Part shown: positions 1-7,031 of the stretch, one piece after another
How the letters are laid out: every line of letters begins with the position of its first letter
Numbering within the stretch: the stretch's first letter is position 1
Source of the DNA: Gelria sp.
Lineage (GTDB): Bacteria; Bacillota; Syntrophomonadia; Syntrophomonadales; Syntrophomonadaceae
DNA: 17,255 nt
Reading direction: 5' to 3'
Assembly (NCBI GenBank): GCA_012839665.1
Contig: DUMX01000214.1
Location: 1-17,255 of the forward strand
The notes under the pieces: generated by a model
The model's input: only the letters and a program-made list of their open reading frames with translations
The model's database searches: none
What the model was told of the DNA's origin: nothing
Made by a program: the position numbers and the translations under genes

Positions 1-55
1 GATTTATATATATTAATACGAAATAAATACTTAGTATTTGGTGGGGTGTAAAATT

Positions 56-2278
56 TTGCAAACACGGCTTGCGCGGAATGCTGGTTTTTGTGCTGGAGTC
101 AGGAGGGCTGTAAAAATAGCCGAAGAAGCAGCAGAAGAGGGGGGCAGATGGTATAGTCTGGGGCCTCTAGTACACAATGATGCAGTGGTAGACAGATTAA
201 AAGAAAAAGGCATAATTCCAATAAACCGGCTGGAAGAGATTCAGGTAAGTGAGGACGCTGGTGTTATTATCAGATCACACGGTGTACCACCTGAGATTAT
301 TGAACAGGCGCGAGAGAGAGGTTTGGGGATCAAAGATGCTACATGCCCTCTGGTTAAACGAGTTCATGAAATAGTAGCATCATTACGAGGTGAAGGATAT
401 GAAATAGTAGTTTTTGGAGATGCCAATCATCCGGAAGTACAGGCAATTATAGGATGGTGTAATCACCAGGCCCAAGTAATCGCCAGTATAGAGGAAGCCT
501 GTCAACTGCAGGTCGTGAATAAGCTCGGCGTAGTTTCGCAGACTACCAAAGATAACGAGGAATTTTATGCCATAGTTAAAGCAATATTGCCACTTGCGAA
601 AGAAATTAGAGTATTTAACACCATATGTTCGGCGACCCGAAAAAGGCAGCAGGCTGCTCGTGAAATAAGCTCAGGGGCAGACCTGATTCTAGTCCTGGGG
701 GATCCGAAAAGTTCAAATACAGCCACTCTTGCCAGGGAGTGTCAAAACACTGGAGTTAAAACCCTGCAAATCAGGGATGCATCTGAAATCCCGATTGATT
801 GTTTACAGGAAGTTTCCACGGTAGCAATTACTGCAGGAGCATCAACTCCAGACTGGATAATTAAGGAGGTATTGGATAGGATGACAGAGTTCGAAGAAAA
901 GAGTCAGCAGGAACCGGAACAGGAGGCCATTAACGAACAAAATATTAGTGGCGAGGAGGAAACTACCGACGCAGCAGTTGGGGCAGCGGAAACTGTTGAC
1001 CAACCAATTAGCGAAGAGGAAGCTACTAGCGAACCAGTTGCTGAAGAGGAGGAAGCAGTTAGTGAACCAGCTGCTGAAGAGGAGGCAGTTAGCGAGTCAG
1101 CTGCTGAAGAGGAAGCAGTTAGCGAGTCACCTGCTAAAGACGAGTCTGGTAGCACCGAGGAATTATTCGCCAAGATGGAAGCTGAGATGGCAGACTTTGA
1201 AACTCCCAGTCGGGGAGATATTATAAAGGGAACTGTTATTCAGGTTCAGGATGACGAGGTAATGGTTGACGTAGGGGGGAAATCAGAGGGAATAATTCCA
1301 CTACGGGAAATGTCTTTAAAAGATATTGAATCTTGCAAAGACCTTGTCAATGTAGGTGATGAAATTGAGGTTATGGTTGTCAAGTGGGATGATGACGGTA
1401 CCACATTACTTTCTAAGAAAAAGGTAGATAATCAAAAAATATTAAACAAACTGGAAGAAGACTTTAATGCTGATTCCATTATTGAAGGAACCGTAACCGG
1501 AACTGTAAAAGGCGGTTTATTGGTAGATGTAGGCATGACAGCATTCCTCCCTGCATCTCACGTTGAGGATGGTTATGTCAGAGATTTGGAACAGTATATT
1601 GGTAGGAACCTGCAGTTTAAGATTATTGAATTTAATCGCAATAAGAGACGTGGCTCCCAGGTGGTTATTTCCCGAAAGGAACTGGTGGCGGAAGAGAAAA
1701 GACGCTTGAAAAAAGAGTTCTGGGAAACTGTTGAAGAGGGTCAGACTCGTCCGGGTAGAGTGAAACGTATTGTTGATTACGGAGCCTTTATTGACCTGGG
1801 CGGTTTCGAAGGGTTATTGCATGTATCTGAAATGGAACATCGCCGGGTAGAACATCCCTCTGACATACTAAATGAAGGTGACGAACTCGATGTATATATT
1901 TTAGCCTTGGACCGGGAAAGAGAACGGGTTTCCTTGAGCCGTAAAAAACTACTTAAGAGCCCCTGGGAAATTGCCGAGGAAAAATACAGCGAAGGCGATA
2001 TTGTGGAAGGGACAGTAGTTAGGATTGCTCCATTCGGAGCTTTTGTAGAACTGGATCCGGGAGTGGATGGTCTGGTTCATATATCCCAGATGGCCGATTA
2101 CCGGGTGGAGAAACCAGAAGATGTGGTAACGGTTAATGAAAGGATTAAAATCAAGATTATTAGTATTGACCCTGAACAGAAAAGAATCGGATTATCTATT
2201 CGACAGGCTCAAGAAGAAGAGGAAGCCTATGAAGTTCAGCAATACTTGGATGAACAGGAAGATGATGAAGACTTCTAA
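56..2278 (+). CDS. ispH: IspH (HMBPP reductase) fused to a four-domain ribosomal protein S1
   Basis: Bifunctional fusion. The N-terminal 275 residues are 4-hydroxy-3-methylbut-2-enyl diphosphate reductase, the last step of the MEP isoprenoid pathway. The three cysteines that hold the iron-sulfur cluster are visible at about residues 12 (GFCAGV), 97 (ATCPLV) and 191 (NTICSAT), with the substrate-binding VHN (40), NHPE (125) and SSN (220) motifs. A strongly acidic, repeat-rich linker (about 280-375) leads to four S1 RNA-binding domains near 386-456, 472-542, 561-631 and 646-716; the third and fourth match the S1 consensus best (YGAFIDLG, FGAFVELD). An acidic tail closes the protein. IspH-S1 fusions are known in clostridia. 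I chose TTG at 56 because it follows GGTGGGG (40-46) at good spacing and gives the usual short IspH N-terminus; in-frame TTG 38 and GTG 41 are alternatives. The gene may also yield free S1 from an internal start at 881. Confidence 0.93.
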   Translation: MQTRLARNAGFCAGVRRAVKIAEEAAEEGGRWYSLGPLVHNDAVVDRLKEKGIIPINRLEEIQVSEDAGVIIRSHGVPPEIIEQARERGLGIKDATCPLVKRVHEIVASLRGEGYEIVVFGDANHPEVQAIIGWCNHQAQVIASIEEACQLQVVNKLGVVSQTTKDNEEFYAIVKAILPLAKEIRVFNTICSATRKRQQAAREISSGADLILVLGDPKSSNTATLARECQNTGVKTLQIRDASEIPIDCLQEVSTVAITAGASTPDWIIKEVLDRMTEFEEKSQQEPEQEAINEQNISGEEETTDAAVGAAETVDQPISEEEATSEPVAEEEEAVSEPAAEEEAVSESAAEEEAVSESPAKDESGSTEELFAKMEAEMADFETPSRGDIIKGTVIQVQDDEVMVDVGGKSEGIIPLREMSLKDIESCKDLVNVGDEIEVMVVKWDDDGTTLLSKKKVDNQKILNKLEEDFNADSIIEGTVTGTVKGGLLVDVGMTAFLPASHVEDGYVRDLEQYIGRNLQFKIIEFNRNKRRGSQVVISRKELVAEEKRRLKKEFWETVEEGQTRPGRVKRIVDYGAFIDLGGFEGLLHVSEMEHRRVEHPSDILNEGDELDVYILALDRERERVSLSRKKLLKSPWEIAEEKYSEGDIVEGTVVRIAPFGAFVELDPGVDGLVHISQMADYRVEKPEDVVTVNERIKIKIISIDPEQKRIGLSIRQAQEEEEAYEVQQYLDEQEDDEDF
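863..883 (+). promoter_or_regulatory. Internal ribosome binding site and ATG at the IspH/S1 boundary
   Basis: A full-strength Shine-Dalgarno sequence, AAGGAGGT (863-870), lies 10-11 bases before an in-frame ATG (881-883). This ATG is the first codon after the end of the IspH domain, so starting here would make a 465-residue protein of linker plus four S1 domains without IspH. The spacing is a little long. The same bases also encode I-K-E-V-L in the IspH tail, so chance is possible. Confidence 0.45.
1010..1135 (+). repeat. In-frame 30-base tandem repeat encoding an acidic linker
   Basis: About four degenerate copies of a 30-base unit encode ten-residue repeats of the form AEEEAVSESA in the linker between IspH and S1. 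The last two full copies are nearly identical in DNA; one earlier copy carries an extra Glu codon. The length (30 or 33) keeps the reading frame. Such repeats expand and contract easily, so the linker length probably varies between strains. The low complexity also creates spurious long reading frames on both strands. Confidence 0.85.
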
Positions 2279-2336
2279 TAGAGCCTGGCGTGTTAAGAAA
2301 TAATTCTGTTATTATAGAAGAAAACGGGGTGATAAC

Positions 2337-2555
2337 ATGCCTATTTTTGATTTTCTTTGTCAGCAATGCGGCCATAATTTTGATGTTATGATTTCTAATG
2401 CTGATAAAGATAAAGTGAAGTGTCCAGAATGCAATTCTGGGGATGTTAAGCAGTTATTATCTTTGTTTAATACCGCCGGAGGAGGCCCCAAAACGCTTCC
2501 CGCCAGTTGTCAGGGTTGCAGTGCAATGAACAGTGAGTGCTTTAAGAAGTTCTAG
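2337..2555 (+). CDS. FmdB-family small zinc ribbon protein
   Basis: A 72-residue protein with the signature of the FmdB/CxxC-CxxC regulatory protein family: it opens MPIFDFLCQQCG, with one CxxC pair at residues 8/11 and a second at 29/32 (CPEC), expected to bind one zinc. Two further cysteines near the C-terminus (CQGC) are outside the core motif. Family members are small and mostly uncharacterised; the name comes from a putative regulator of formamidase in Methylophilus, which need not apply here. The ATG has a GGGGTGAT ribosome site just upstream. The gene stands 58 bases after the IspH-S1 gene and overlaps its own terminator, so it may be the last gene of that transcript. Confidence 0.85.
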   Translation: MPIFDFLCQQCGHNFDVMISNADKDKVKCPECNSGDVKQLLSLFNTAGGGPKTLPASCQGCSAMNSECFKKF

Positions 2556-2580
2556 GCTGCCGTAGGCAGCCTTTTTTTTT
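2554..2580 (+). terminator. Rho-independent terminator after the zinc ribbon gene
   Basis: AGGCTGCC (2554-2561), loop GTA, GGCAGCCT (2565-2572): an 8-bp perfect stem followed by nine T residues (2572-2580). The stem begins inside the TAG stop codon of the preceding gene. It is the strongest terminator in the window. Confidence 0.93.
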
Positions 2581-2596
2581 ACTGCGAGGTGTAAGT

Positions 2597-3190
2597 GTGC
2601 AGATTAGCGGAGTAATTATGGCTGGTGGCAGAAGTTCCCGCATGAAGTTTAATAAAGCTTTTGCCGAAGTAGGTGGTAAGCCAGTTATCCAGATAATAAT
2701 TGAGAAATTACAGCCTATTTTTCAAGAAATAATTATTATTAGCAATGAGCCCCACCTTTTTACCAGCTTTGGCTTACCGATTTACCAGGATATTTATCCA
2801 TATTTGGGACCGGTAGGAGGGATACATTCAGCGCTGGTAAATGCCAGTTATGACCAGATGTTTATTTTGGGATGTGATATGCCTTTTATAAATACAGAAC
2901 TGATAGACTACATGGTAGGTAAAATTAACAACTATGATAGTGTAGTCCCAGAAATAGCATCTTATTTACAACCCTTGGCAGCAGTCTATAATCGAACCTG
3001 CCTGCCGGTTTTTACCGAATGCCTTGAACACGATAAACTGAAACTTACCCTCATATTCAGTGAACTAAATGCATTGGTATTAAAAGAAGATGAGCTGCAG
3101 AGGTTTGGCAATATTAGGGAAATGTTTTTTAATGTTAATGACCCCAAGGCTTTGGTCGAAGCCCAAAAGATAGCAGGGAGGTTATTATAA
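2597..3190 (+). CDS. mobA: Molybdenum cofactor guanylyltransferase MobA
   Basis: A 197-residue nucleotidyltransferase that links GMP to molybdopterin to form the guanine dinucleotide cofactor used by many molybdenum and tungsten enzymes, such as formate dehydrogenases. The N-terminal GTP-binding loop reads MAGGRSSRMK (8-17) with the conserved Lys at 20. GPVGGI (71-76) and GCDMPF (92-97, metal-binding Asp) follow, and the family-typical VNDPKAL is near the C-terminus. The usual Gly after SSRM is Lys here, a small departure from the consensus. The start is GTG with GAGGTG six bases upstream. It begins only 16 bases after a strong terminator, and its stop overlaps the proposed start of the isomerase gene, so the two are probably translated together. 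A related cytidylyl- or adenylyltransferase is less likely given the whole motif set. Confidence 0.88.
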   Translation: MQISGVIMAGGRSSRMKFNKAFAEVGGKPVIQIIIEKLQPIFQEIIIISNEPHLFTSFGLPIYQDIYPYLGPVGGIHSALVNASYDQMFILGCDMPFINTELIDYMVGKINNYDSVVPEIASYLQPLAAVYNRTCLPVFTECLEHDKLKLTLIFSELNALVLKEDELQRFGNIREMFFNVNDPKALVEAQKIAGRLL

Positions 3191-3192
3191 TA
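3175..3192 (+). promoter_or_regulatory. Ribosome binding site and non-canonical AUA start of fni, overlapping the mobA stop
   Basis: AGGGAGG (3175-3181) is a strong Shine-Dalgarno sequence. The codons at the right distance in the fni frame are ATA at 3187 (5 bases) and ATA at 3190 (8 bases). The second overlaps the mobA stop as TAATA, the same arrangement as the common TAATG overlap. No ATG, GTG or TTG occurs in this frame between the upstream stop at 3139 and TTG at 3277. Confidence 0.6.
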
Positions 3193-4236
3193 AGAGGCCA
3201 GCGTAAGATAGAGCATATTTACATAGCCGGTGAGACTCCTGATGGTCCTATATCCACGGGATTTGAGGACATACGGTTGTTAAACTGCTCCGTTCCCGAG
3301 CTTAACCTGGAAGACGTAGATTTAAGGTTTAAGGTTTGGGGAAAAGAACTGGGATTTCCCTTGATAGTTAATGCTATTACTGGTGGAAGTGAACCGGCCC
3401 GTGATATTAACCGGGTTTTAGCTGGACTCTGCCAAAAACATGGACTGGCTATGGCGGTAGGTTCACAGACTATAGCCCTGGAGGATTCAGTTTGGGAAGA
3501 AAGCTTTACCGTAGTTCGGGAACAAAATCCCGATGGAATTATTATTGCTAACCTCAGTGCTGCTGCCAGCAGTGACAATGCTCAAGCTGCCGTAGATATG
3601 ATAAATGCAGATGCCTTACAGTTACACTTTAATGTACCCCAGGAACTGGCTATGCCGGAAGGGGACCGTCAGTTTAAAGGTATTATTGAACAAGTTGCAC
3701 GTATCGTAGAAATTTGCTCGGTGCCAGTAATTGCCAAAGAAGTTGGATTTGGTTTTTCGCGGGAAAGTGTAAAACTTTTATACGATGCCGGGGTACGAAT
3801 ATTTGATACCGGGGGACAGGGAGGCACCAACTTTATAGCCATTGAAGATAAACGGGGGGGAGCTTTTCAAGGCGAGTTAAACAGCTGGGGAATTCCTACG
3901 GCAGTAAGCTTGTTAGAAACTTTATCCGGCAATTTGCCAGTAAAAGTTATTGCTTCCGGGGGAATAAGGTCTGCACTTGACGCAGCCAAGGCATTGGCTT
4001 TAGGTGCTGATATGGTTGGAATAGCCGGTTCATTGCTAAGAATCTTATTACATCAAGGAGCGGATGGACTGGATAGTTGGCTAAACGACTTTCTATACCG
4101 CCTGCGGGCTGTTTTTTTGATGTGTGGAGCTAATAATACGAAAACCCTGATAGAAAAGCCGGTTATAATTCTAGGTCCCACCGCCGAATGGCTAAGAGCC
4201 CGTAACGTCGACCCCACCCAATGGGCAAAACGTTAA
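3190..4236 (+). CDS. fni: Type 2 isopentenyl diphosphate isomerase (FMN-dependent)
   Basis: Interconverts isopentenyl and dimethylallyl diphosphate, using reduced FMN and NADPH, downstream of IspH. Visible family motifs, numbered from AUA 3190 (348 residues): QRKIEHI near the N-terminus, STGFEDI, NAITGG (61-66), HFNVPQE (146-152), AKEVGFG (from 182), GQGGTN (209-214) and ASGGIR (255-260), all on a TIM-barrel flavoprotein pattern. Length matches the family (about 330-350). The first canonical start in frame is TTG 3277, but that would remove QRKIEHI and STGFEDI, which are conserved and help bind FMN and substrate. Translation must therefore begin upstream, most likely at AUA 3187 or 3190 behind AGGGAGG. 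A sequencing error in an ATG is the main alternative. The neighbouring ispH supports the pathway role. Confidence 0.9.
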   Translation: MRGQRKIEHIYIAGETPDGPISTGFEDIRLLNCSVPELNLEDVDLRFKVWGKELGFPLIVNAITGGSEPARDINRVLAGLCQKHGLAMAVGSQTIALEDSVWEESFTVVREQNPDGIIIANLSAAASSDNAQAAVDMINADALQLHFNVPQELAMPEGDRQFKGIIEQVARIVEICSVPVIAKEVGFGFSRESVKLLYDAGVRIFDTGGQGGTNFIAIEDKRGGAFQGELNSWGIPTAVSLLETLSGNLPVKVIASGGIRSALDAAKALALGADMVGIAGSLLRILLHQGADGLDSWLNDFLYRLRAVFLMCGANNTKTLIEKPVIILGPTAEWLRARNVDPTQWAKR

Positions 4237-4239
4237 ATC

Positions 4240-4264
4240 AATTAAGAATTAAAAATTAAGAATT
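4240..4264 (+). repeat. Short direct repeat AATTAAGAATT x2
   Basis: Two exact copies of the 11-base word AATTAAGAATT (4240-4250 and 4254-4264) separated by AAA, directly after the fni stop codon and before the palindromic terminator. I see no function for it. Confidence 0.6.
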
Positions 4265-4265
4265 C

Positions 4266-4294
4266 AAACCGCCACCTTTAAAGGTGGCGGTTTT
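4266..4294 (+). terminator. Palindromic terminator after fni
   Basis: AAACCGCCACCTTT (4266-4279) and AAAGGTGGCGGTTT (4280-4293) form a perfect 28-base inverted repeat, a very stable hairpin. Only four T residues follow (4291-4294), so it resembles a rho-independent terminator with a short U tract. It closes the ispH-to-fni region. Confidence 0.7.
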
Positions 4295-4296
4295 GC

Positions 4297-4325
4297 ACAT
4301 AATCTTATAACAAAGGGGAAAAATA
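4297..4325 (+). promoter_or_regulatory. Possible forespore (sigma-F/G type) promoter before the DUF1614-SpoIIP set
   Basis: ACATA (4297-4301) resembles the GYWTA -35 element of sigma-F/sigma-G, and GGGAAAAATA (4316-4325) fits a GGnnAnAnTW -10 pattern, 14 bases apart. The spacing is slightly short and the first -35 base is off, and these consensus patterns are from Bacillus. No sigma-A promoter is evident in the same gap. This is a tentative reading. Confidence 0.25.
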
Positions 4326-4361
4326 TCTGCAGACATAACGATTTAAGAAAGGATGAAAAGC

Positions 4362-5096
4362 ATGGCTAATTTCCCCTTTGGGCTAATAGCCCTGGTAGTC
4401 ATTTCCATACTTATATATTTTGGAGTGGCTCACCGGGTCTTAGACCGGTTGCGACTTTCCGACAAAGCAGCCCTGGCAGTTATAGCTGCAATCATTATTG
4501 GTAGTTTTATTGATATTCCCCTGGGTCCCAGGATTACTGTTAATCTAGGAGGTCTAATAGCAGTCGGTTTAGCTGGTTATGTGTTACTGGGGGCAGGTAC
4601 CAGCTATGAGAAAATCCGGGCTATTGTTGCTGCTGGAGTTACTGCCCTGGCATTATTCCTGGCTGGTCGTTTTCTGGGTGCTGAACCCGAAAACATGTTT
4701 ATTGATCCCCTCTATATTTATCCTATCGTAGCTGGTATCGTAGGTTACCTGGCGGGGAGGTCCCGACGGGGAGCTTTCTTTGCGGCAGTAATAGGAGTTC
4801 TGACTTTAGACATCGGTCAGTATTTTTATTTAGTACGTGCAGGTCAGGCCGGTATCGTACACATTGGCGGAGCTGGTGCCTTCGATGCTCTTATCCTGTC
4901 TGGAATATTGGCAGTTCTCCTGGCGGAACTAGTTGGGGAAACCTTGGAAAGAATACAGGGTGGACCCAAAACTGAAGGCCGGCCGGAAGAACTGATAAAA
5001 AACTTACAAGAACCTGAACCGGCTCGTAAACCAGTAGAGACAGACGATGGGGATGAACAAAAAGAAGACCAGGATAGGAGTGATAGCAATGATTAA
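4362..5096 (+). CDS. DUF1614 family membrane protein
   Basis: A 244-residue integral membrane protein with about seven hydrophobic segments (roughly 5-22, 36-53, 60-80, 85-105, 115-133, 137-160 and 172-195) and a hydrophilic, acidic tail of about 50 residues rich in E, D and K. The pattern FGVAHRVLDRLRLSDKAAL near the N-terminus and the overall layout match what I recall of DUF1614, a family of unknown function common in clostridia. I prefer ATG 4362 over ATG 4353: the Shine-Dalgarno AAAGGA (4348-4353) is 8 bases from the former and overlaps the latter. The gene overlaps spoIIP by 8 bases, so the two are translationally coupled, which points to a role alongside SpoIIP in sporulation membranes. 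Catalytic residues cannot be named. Confidence 0.8.
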   Translation: MANFPFGLIALVVISILIYFGVAHRVLDRLRLSDKAALAVIAAIIIGSFIDIPLGPRITVNLGGLIAVGLAGYVLLGAGTSYEKIRAIVAAGVTALALFLAGRFLGAEPENMFIDPLYIYPIVAGIVGYLAGRSRRGAFFAAVIGVLTLDIGQYFYLVRAGQAGIVHIGGAGAFDALILSGILAVLLAELVGETLERIQGGPKTEGRPEELIKNLQEPEPARKPVETDDGDEQKEDQDRSDSND

Positions 5097-6138
5097 ACGT
5101 TGTTTTCTCTTAACTGCAATGATGGTTTTTGTCTTTGCCGTTGGAGGAAGCGCTATGGCTCATAGCGAAATGCCTCGGGGGCAATACTTTACCCTTATAG
5201 ATGAAAATAGTAACATCATTCATTTGACTGGAATGAAAGTGCATAAAGGTGATGAATACATTAGTGCTGATAATTCGCGCTATCGGGTAGTAGACATTAC
5301 TGGTAATACCGCTTGCTGTGTTTACCAGGGTAAAGAAAAGATGCCGGTTATTAATGATAACACCCGTAACGATACCCTGGGCTATAGTGGGGACCGGTTA
5401 ACTCCGGCAGCAACGAAAAAAACGCCTACCGTAGCTATTTATCATACCCATAGCGATGAATCCTATGTACCTGGTGACGGTGCCGAGAGCGTAAATGGTA
5501 AAGGTGGTATTTATGATGTAGGCCAGGCTCTAAGCAAGCGCCTGCAAGAACTAGGTTTGGATGTACAATACAACCACAATAATCATAATCCTCATGATAT
5601 TAATGCATACAGCCGTTCACGTAAAACTGCGGCCAGTCTCTTAAAACAAAGTCCCGATGTAATTCTTGATGTACACCGGGATGCTGTCCCCGCCGAACAG
5701 TATAGTACTCAGGTTAAAGGAACCGAAGCAACTAAAGTAAAACTGGTGGTAGGAAGCCAAAACCCTAATATGAAAACAAATTTGGAGTTTGCTAAACGCA
5801 TAAAAGCGGCTATGGATAAGAAAACCCCTGGCCTTTCCAATGGTATATTTATCGGTAAAGGAGATTTCAATCAGGATCTTAGCCCCAGAGCCATGCTAAT
5901 TGAAGTTGGGGCCCACACCAATAAGAAAAGTGATGCCATCGAAGGGGTAATGATTTTTGCCAATACCTTACCACCGGTATTAGGTGTTAATGCTGTTAAT
6001 ACCGATAAAGCTCCCCCTGCTGCCAAGCCCCTTTCTACTCAGAATCAGGGGGCAGCTACGACCATATTAATCATTTTGGTAGTAGTTGCTACTGCTGCCG
6101 GTGGTTTCTACTTGCTGAATCGCAGTACCAATAAATAA
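5089..6138 (+). CDS. spoIIP: SpoIIP-family cell-wall hydrolase, with a C-terminal membrane anchor
   Basis: SpoIIP is the amidase/endopeptidase of the engulfment machinery (with SpoIID and SpoIIM in Bacillus); it strips and cuts peptidoglycan as the mother cell engulfs the forespore. Motifs typical of the catalytic domain are visible: IYHTHSDESY (117-126), LDVHRDA (193-199), and FNQDLSPRAMLIEVG (260-274), holding the His and Glu residues expected to bind zinc. Residues 1-24 form a signal peptide ending SAMA; a Pro/Ala-rich stretch (about 300-320) leads to a second hydrophobic segment (323-343) and a short basic tail. Classical SpoIIP is anchored at its N-terminus, so the C-terminal anchor is unusual. 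ATG 5089 is chosen over ATG 5047 because GGAG (5077-5080) is 8 bases upstream and it gives a clean signal peptide. Confidence 0.88.
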   Translation: MIKRCFLLTAMMVFVFAVGGSAMAHSEMPRGQYFTLIDENSNIIHLTGMKVHKGDEYISADNSRYRVVDITGNTACCVYQGKEKMPVINDNTRNDTLGYSGDRLTPAATKKTPTVAIYHTHSDESYVPGDGAESVNGKGGIYDVGQALSKRLQELGLDVQYNHNNHNPHDINAYSRSRKTAASLLKQSPDVILDVHRDAVPAEQYSTQVKGTEATKVKLVVGSQNPNMKTNLEFAKRIKAAMDKKTPGLSNGIFIGKGDFNQDLSPRAMLIEVGAHTNKKSDAIEGVMIFANTLPPVLGVNAVNTDKAPPAAKPLSTQNQGAATTILIILVVVATAAGGFYLLNRSTNK

Positions 6139-6140
6139 AA

Positions 6141-7031
6141 ATGGCCAAATACGGTTTAGCTATATTAGCAGGGATAGTGGCAGGGTTTGTAGCCCGGTGG
6201 CTGATGCTGCGTAGTGACTACCGTCACTATCCCACTTATCCTCACGGTCAATTAACTCATCTGGCTTTAGGATTTATTGCGGCCAGTCTGGGAGCAGTAG
6301 CCATACCAGCTATAGCTAAGCCTGATTATGTAGCGGTAACTTTTTTGGTACTGGCAGCTCAACAATTTCGAGATGTACGCAACATGGAAAGGGAGAGCTT
6401 AAGCCATCTGGAAGAAACCAAGATTATTCGCCGTGGTAGCGACTACATCGAAGGCATCGCCCGGGTATTTGAGGCTCGCAACTATCTGGTAATAATGACT
6501 GCACTGTTTACCAGCGCTGCTACTTACTGGTTAGGTTGGGAATACGCCGTGGTAGTGGCCGTTGTTTTAATTATTATTTCTTTGCGGCTTATGAATGGTT
6601 CCTATATTGGTAATATAGCCGAAGTAGTGGCTGCTGAAGTTCATTTTGAAGGTTCATTACTAAAGGTTAATGATGTGGTAATAATGAATGTAGGACTACC
6701 GCAAACCCGGGAAAAAATACTTAAGGAAGGCATGGGAGTACTGATTAAGCCAAAAGATGACAACGCCCGCCTAACCCTGGATGCACCCGGGCAGCGTATG
6801 GCCATTATTCACGATGTGGTATCCATACTAGGTAGTAAAGTAGAAATCAACGAGACTGAACTAATGCCGGTAGCTCGGAAGAATCCGGAAAAAGGGTATT
6901 TAGCATTTTTTATAGTAGCTAACGAACCTGACCTGGATTATTTTATGGAGATAATAAGAAAAGTCCCAGTATTAGAATCAGCCCGGGGGACTACCCTCAA
7001 GAGTTATTTTGGCAGGAAGGCGGCTGATTAG
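6141..7031 (+). CDS. YIEGIA family membrane protein
   Basis: A 296-residue protein carrying the signature YIEGIA (102-107), which names the family (Pfam YIEGIA protein), within SDYIEGIARVFEARNYL. Hydrophobic segments lie near 5-23, 40-59, 63-75, 115-131 and 135-149; the C-terminal half (150-296) appears soluble, of mixed alpha/beta character. The family is found in spore-forming clostridia and has no known biochemical function that I am aware of. No Shine-Dalgarno sequence is visible before the ATG: the start lies 2 bases after the spoIIP stop, so it probably depends on ribosomes finishing spoIIP. The next small gene starts directly after its stop (TAGATG). The spoIIP coupling is the best hint that it acts in sporulation. 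Confidence 0.85.
   Translation: MAKYGLAILAGIVAGFVARWLMLRSDYRHYPTYPHGQLTHLALGFIAASLGAVAIPAIAKPDYVAVTFLVLAAQQFRDVRNMERESLSHLEETKIIRRGSDYIEGIARVFEARNYLVIMTALFTSAATYWLGWEYAVVVAVVLIIISLRLMNGSYIGNIAEVVAAEVHFEGSLLKVNDVVIMNVGLPQTREKILKEGMGVLIKPKDDNARLTLDAPGQRMAIIHDVVSILGSKVEINETELMPVARKNPEKGYLAFFIVANEPDLDYFMEIIRKVPVLESARGTTLKSYFGRKAAD

Noticed and set aside
25..39. AAATAC/GTATTT palindrome before ispH as a terminator or operator
   Set aside because: Only A/T-rich 6-bp arms, no T run, at the window edge; likely chance.
904..1226. Long open frames on the minus strand (904-1173) and in another plus frame (948-1226)
   Set aside because: Both lie inside the IspH-S1 gene over the tandem-repeat linker; their low-complexity Ser/Ala and Lys/Leu repeats are by-products of the repeat.
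3277..3279. TTG 3277 as the true start of fni
   Set aside because: It would delete the conserved QRKIEHI and STGFEDI segments, and no Shine-Dalgarno precedes it.
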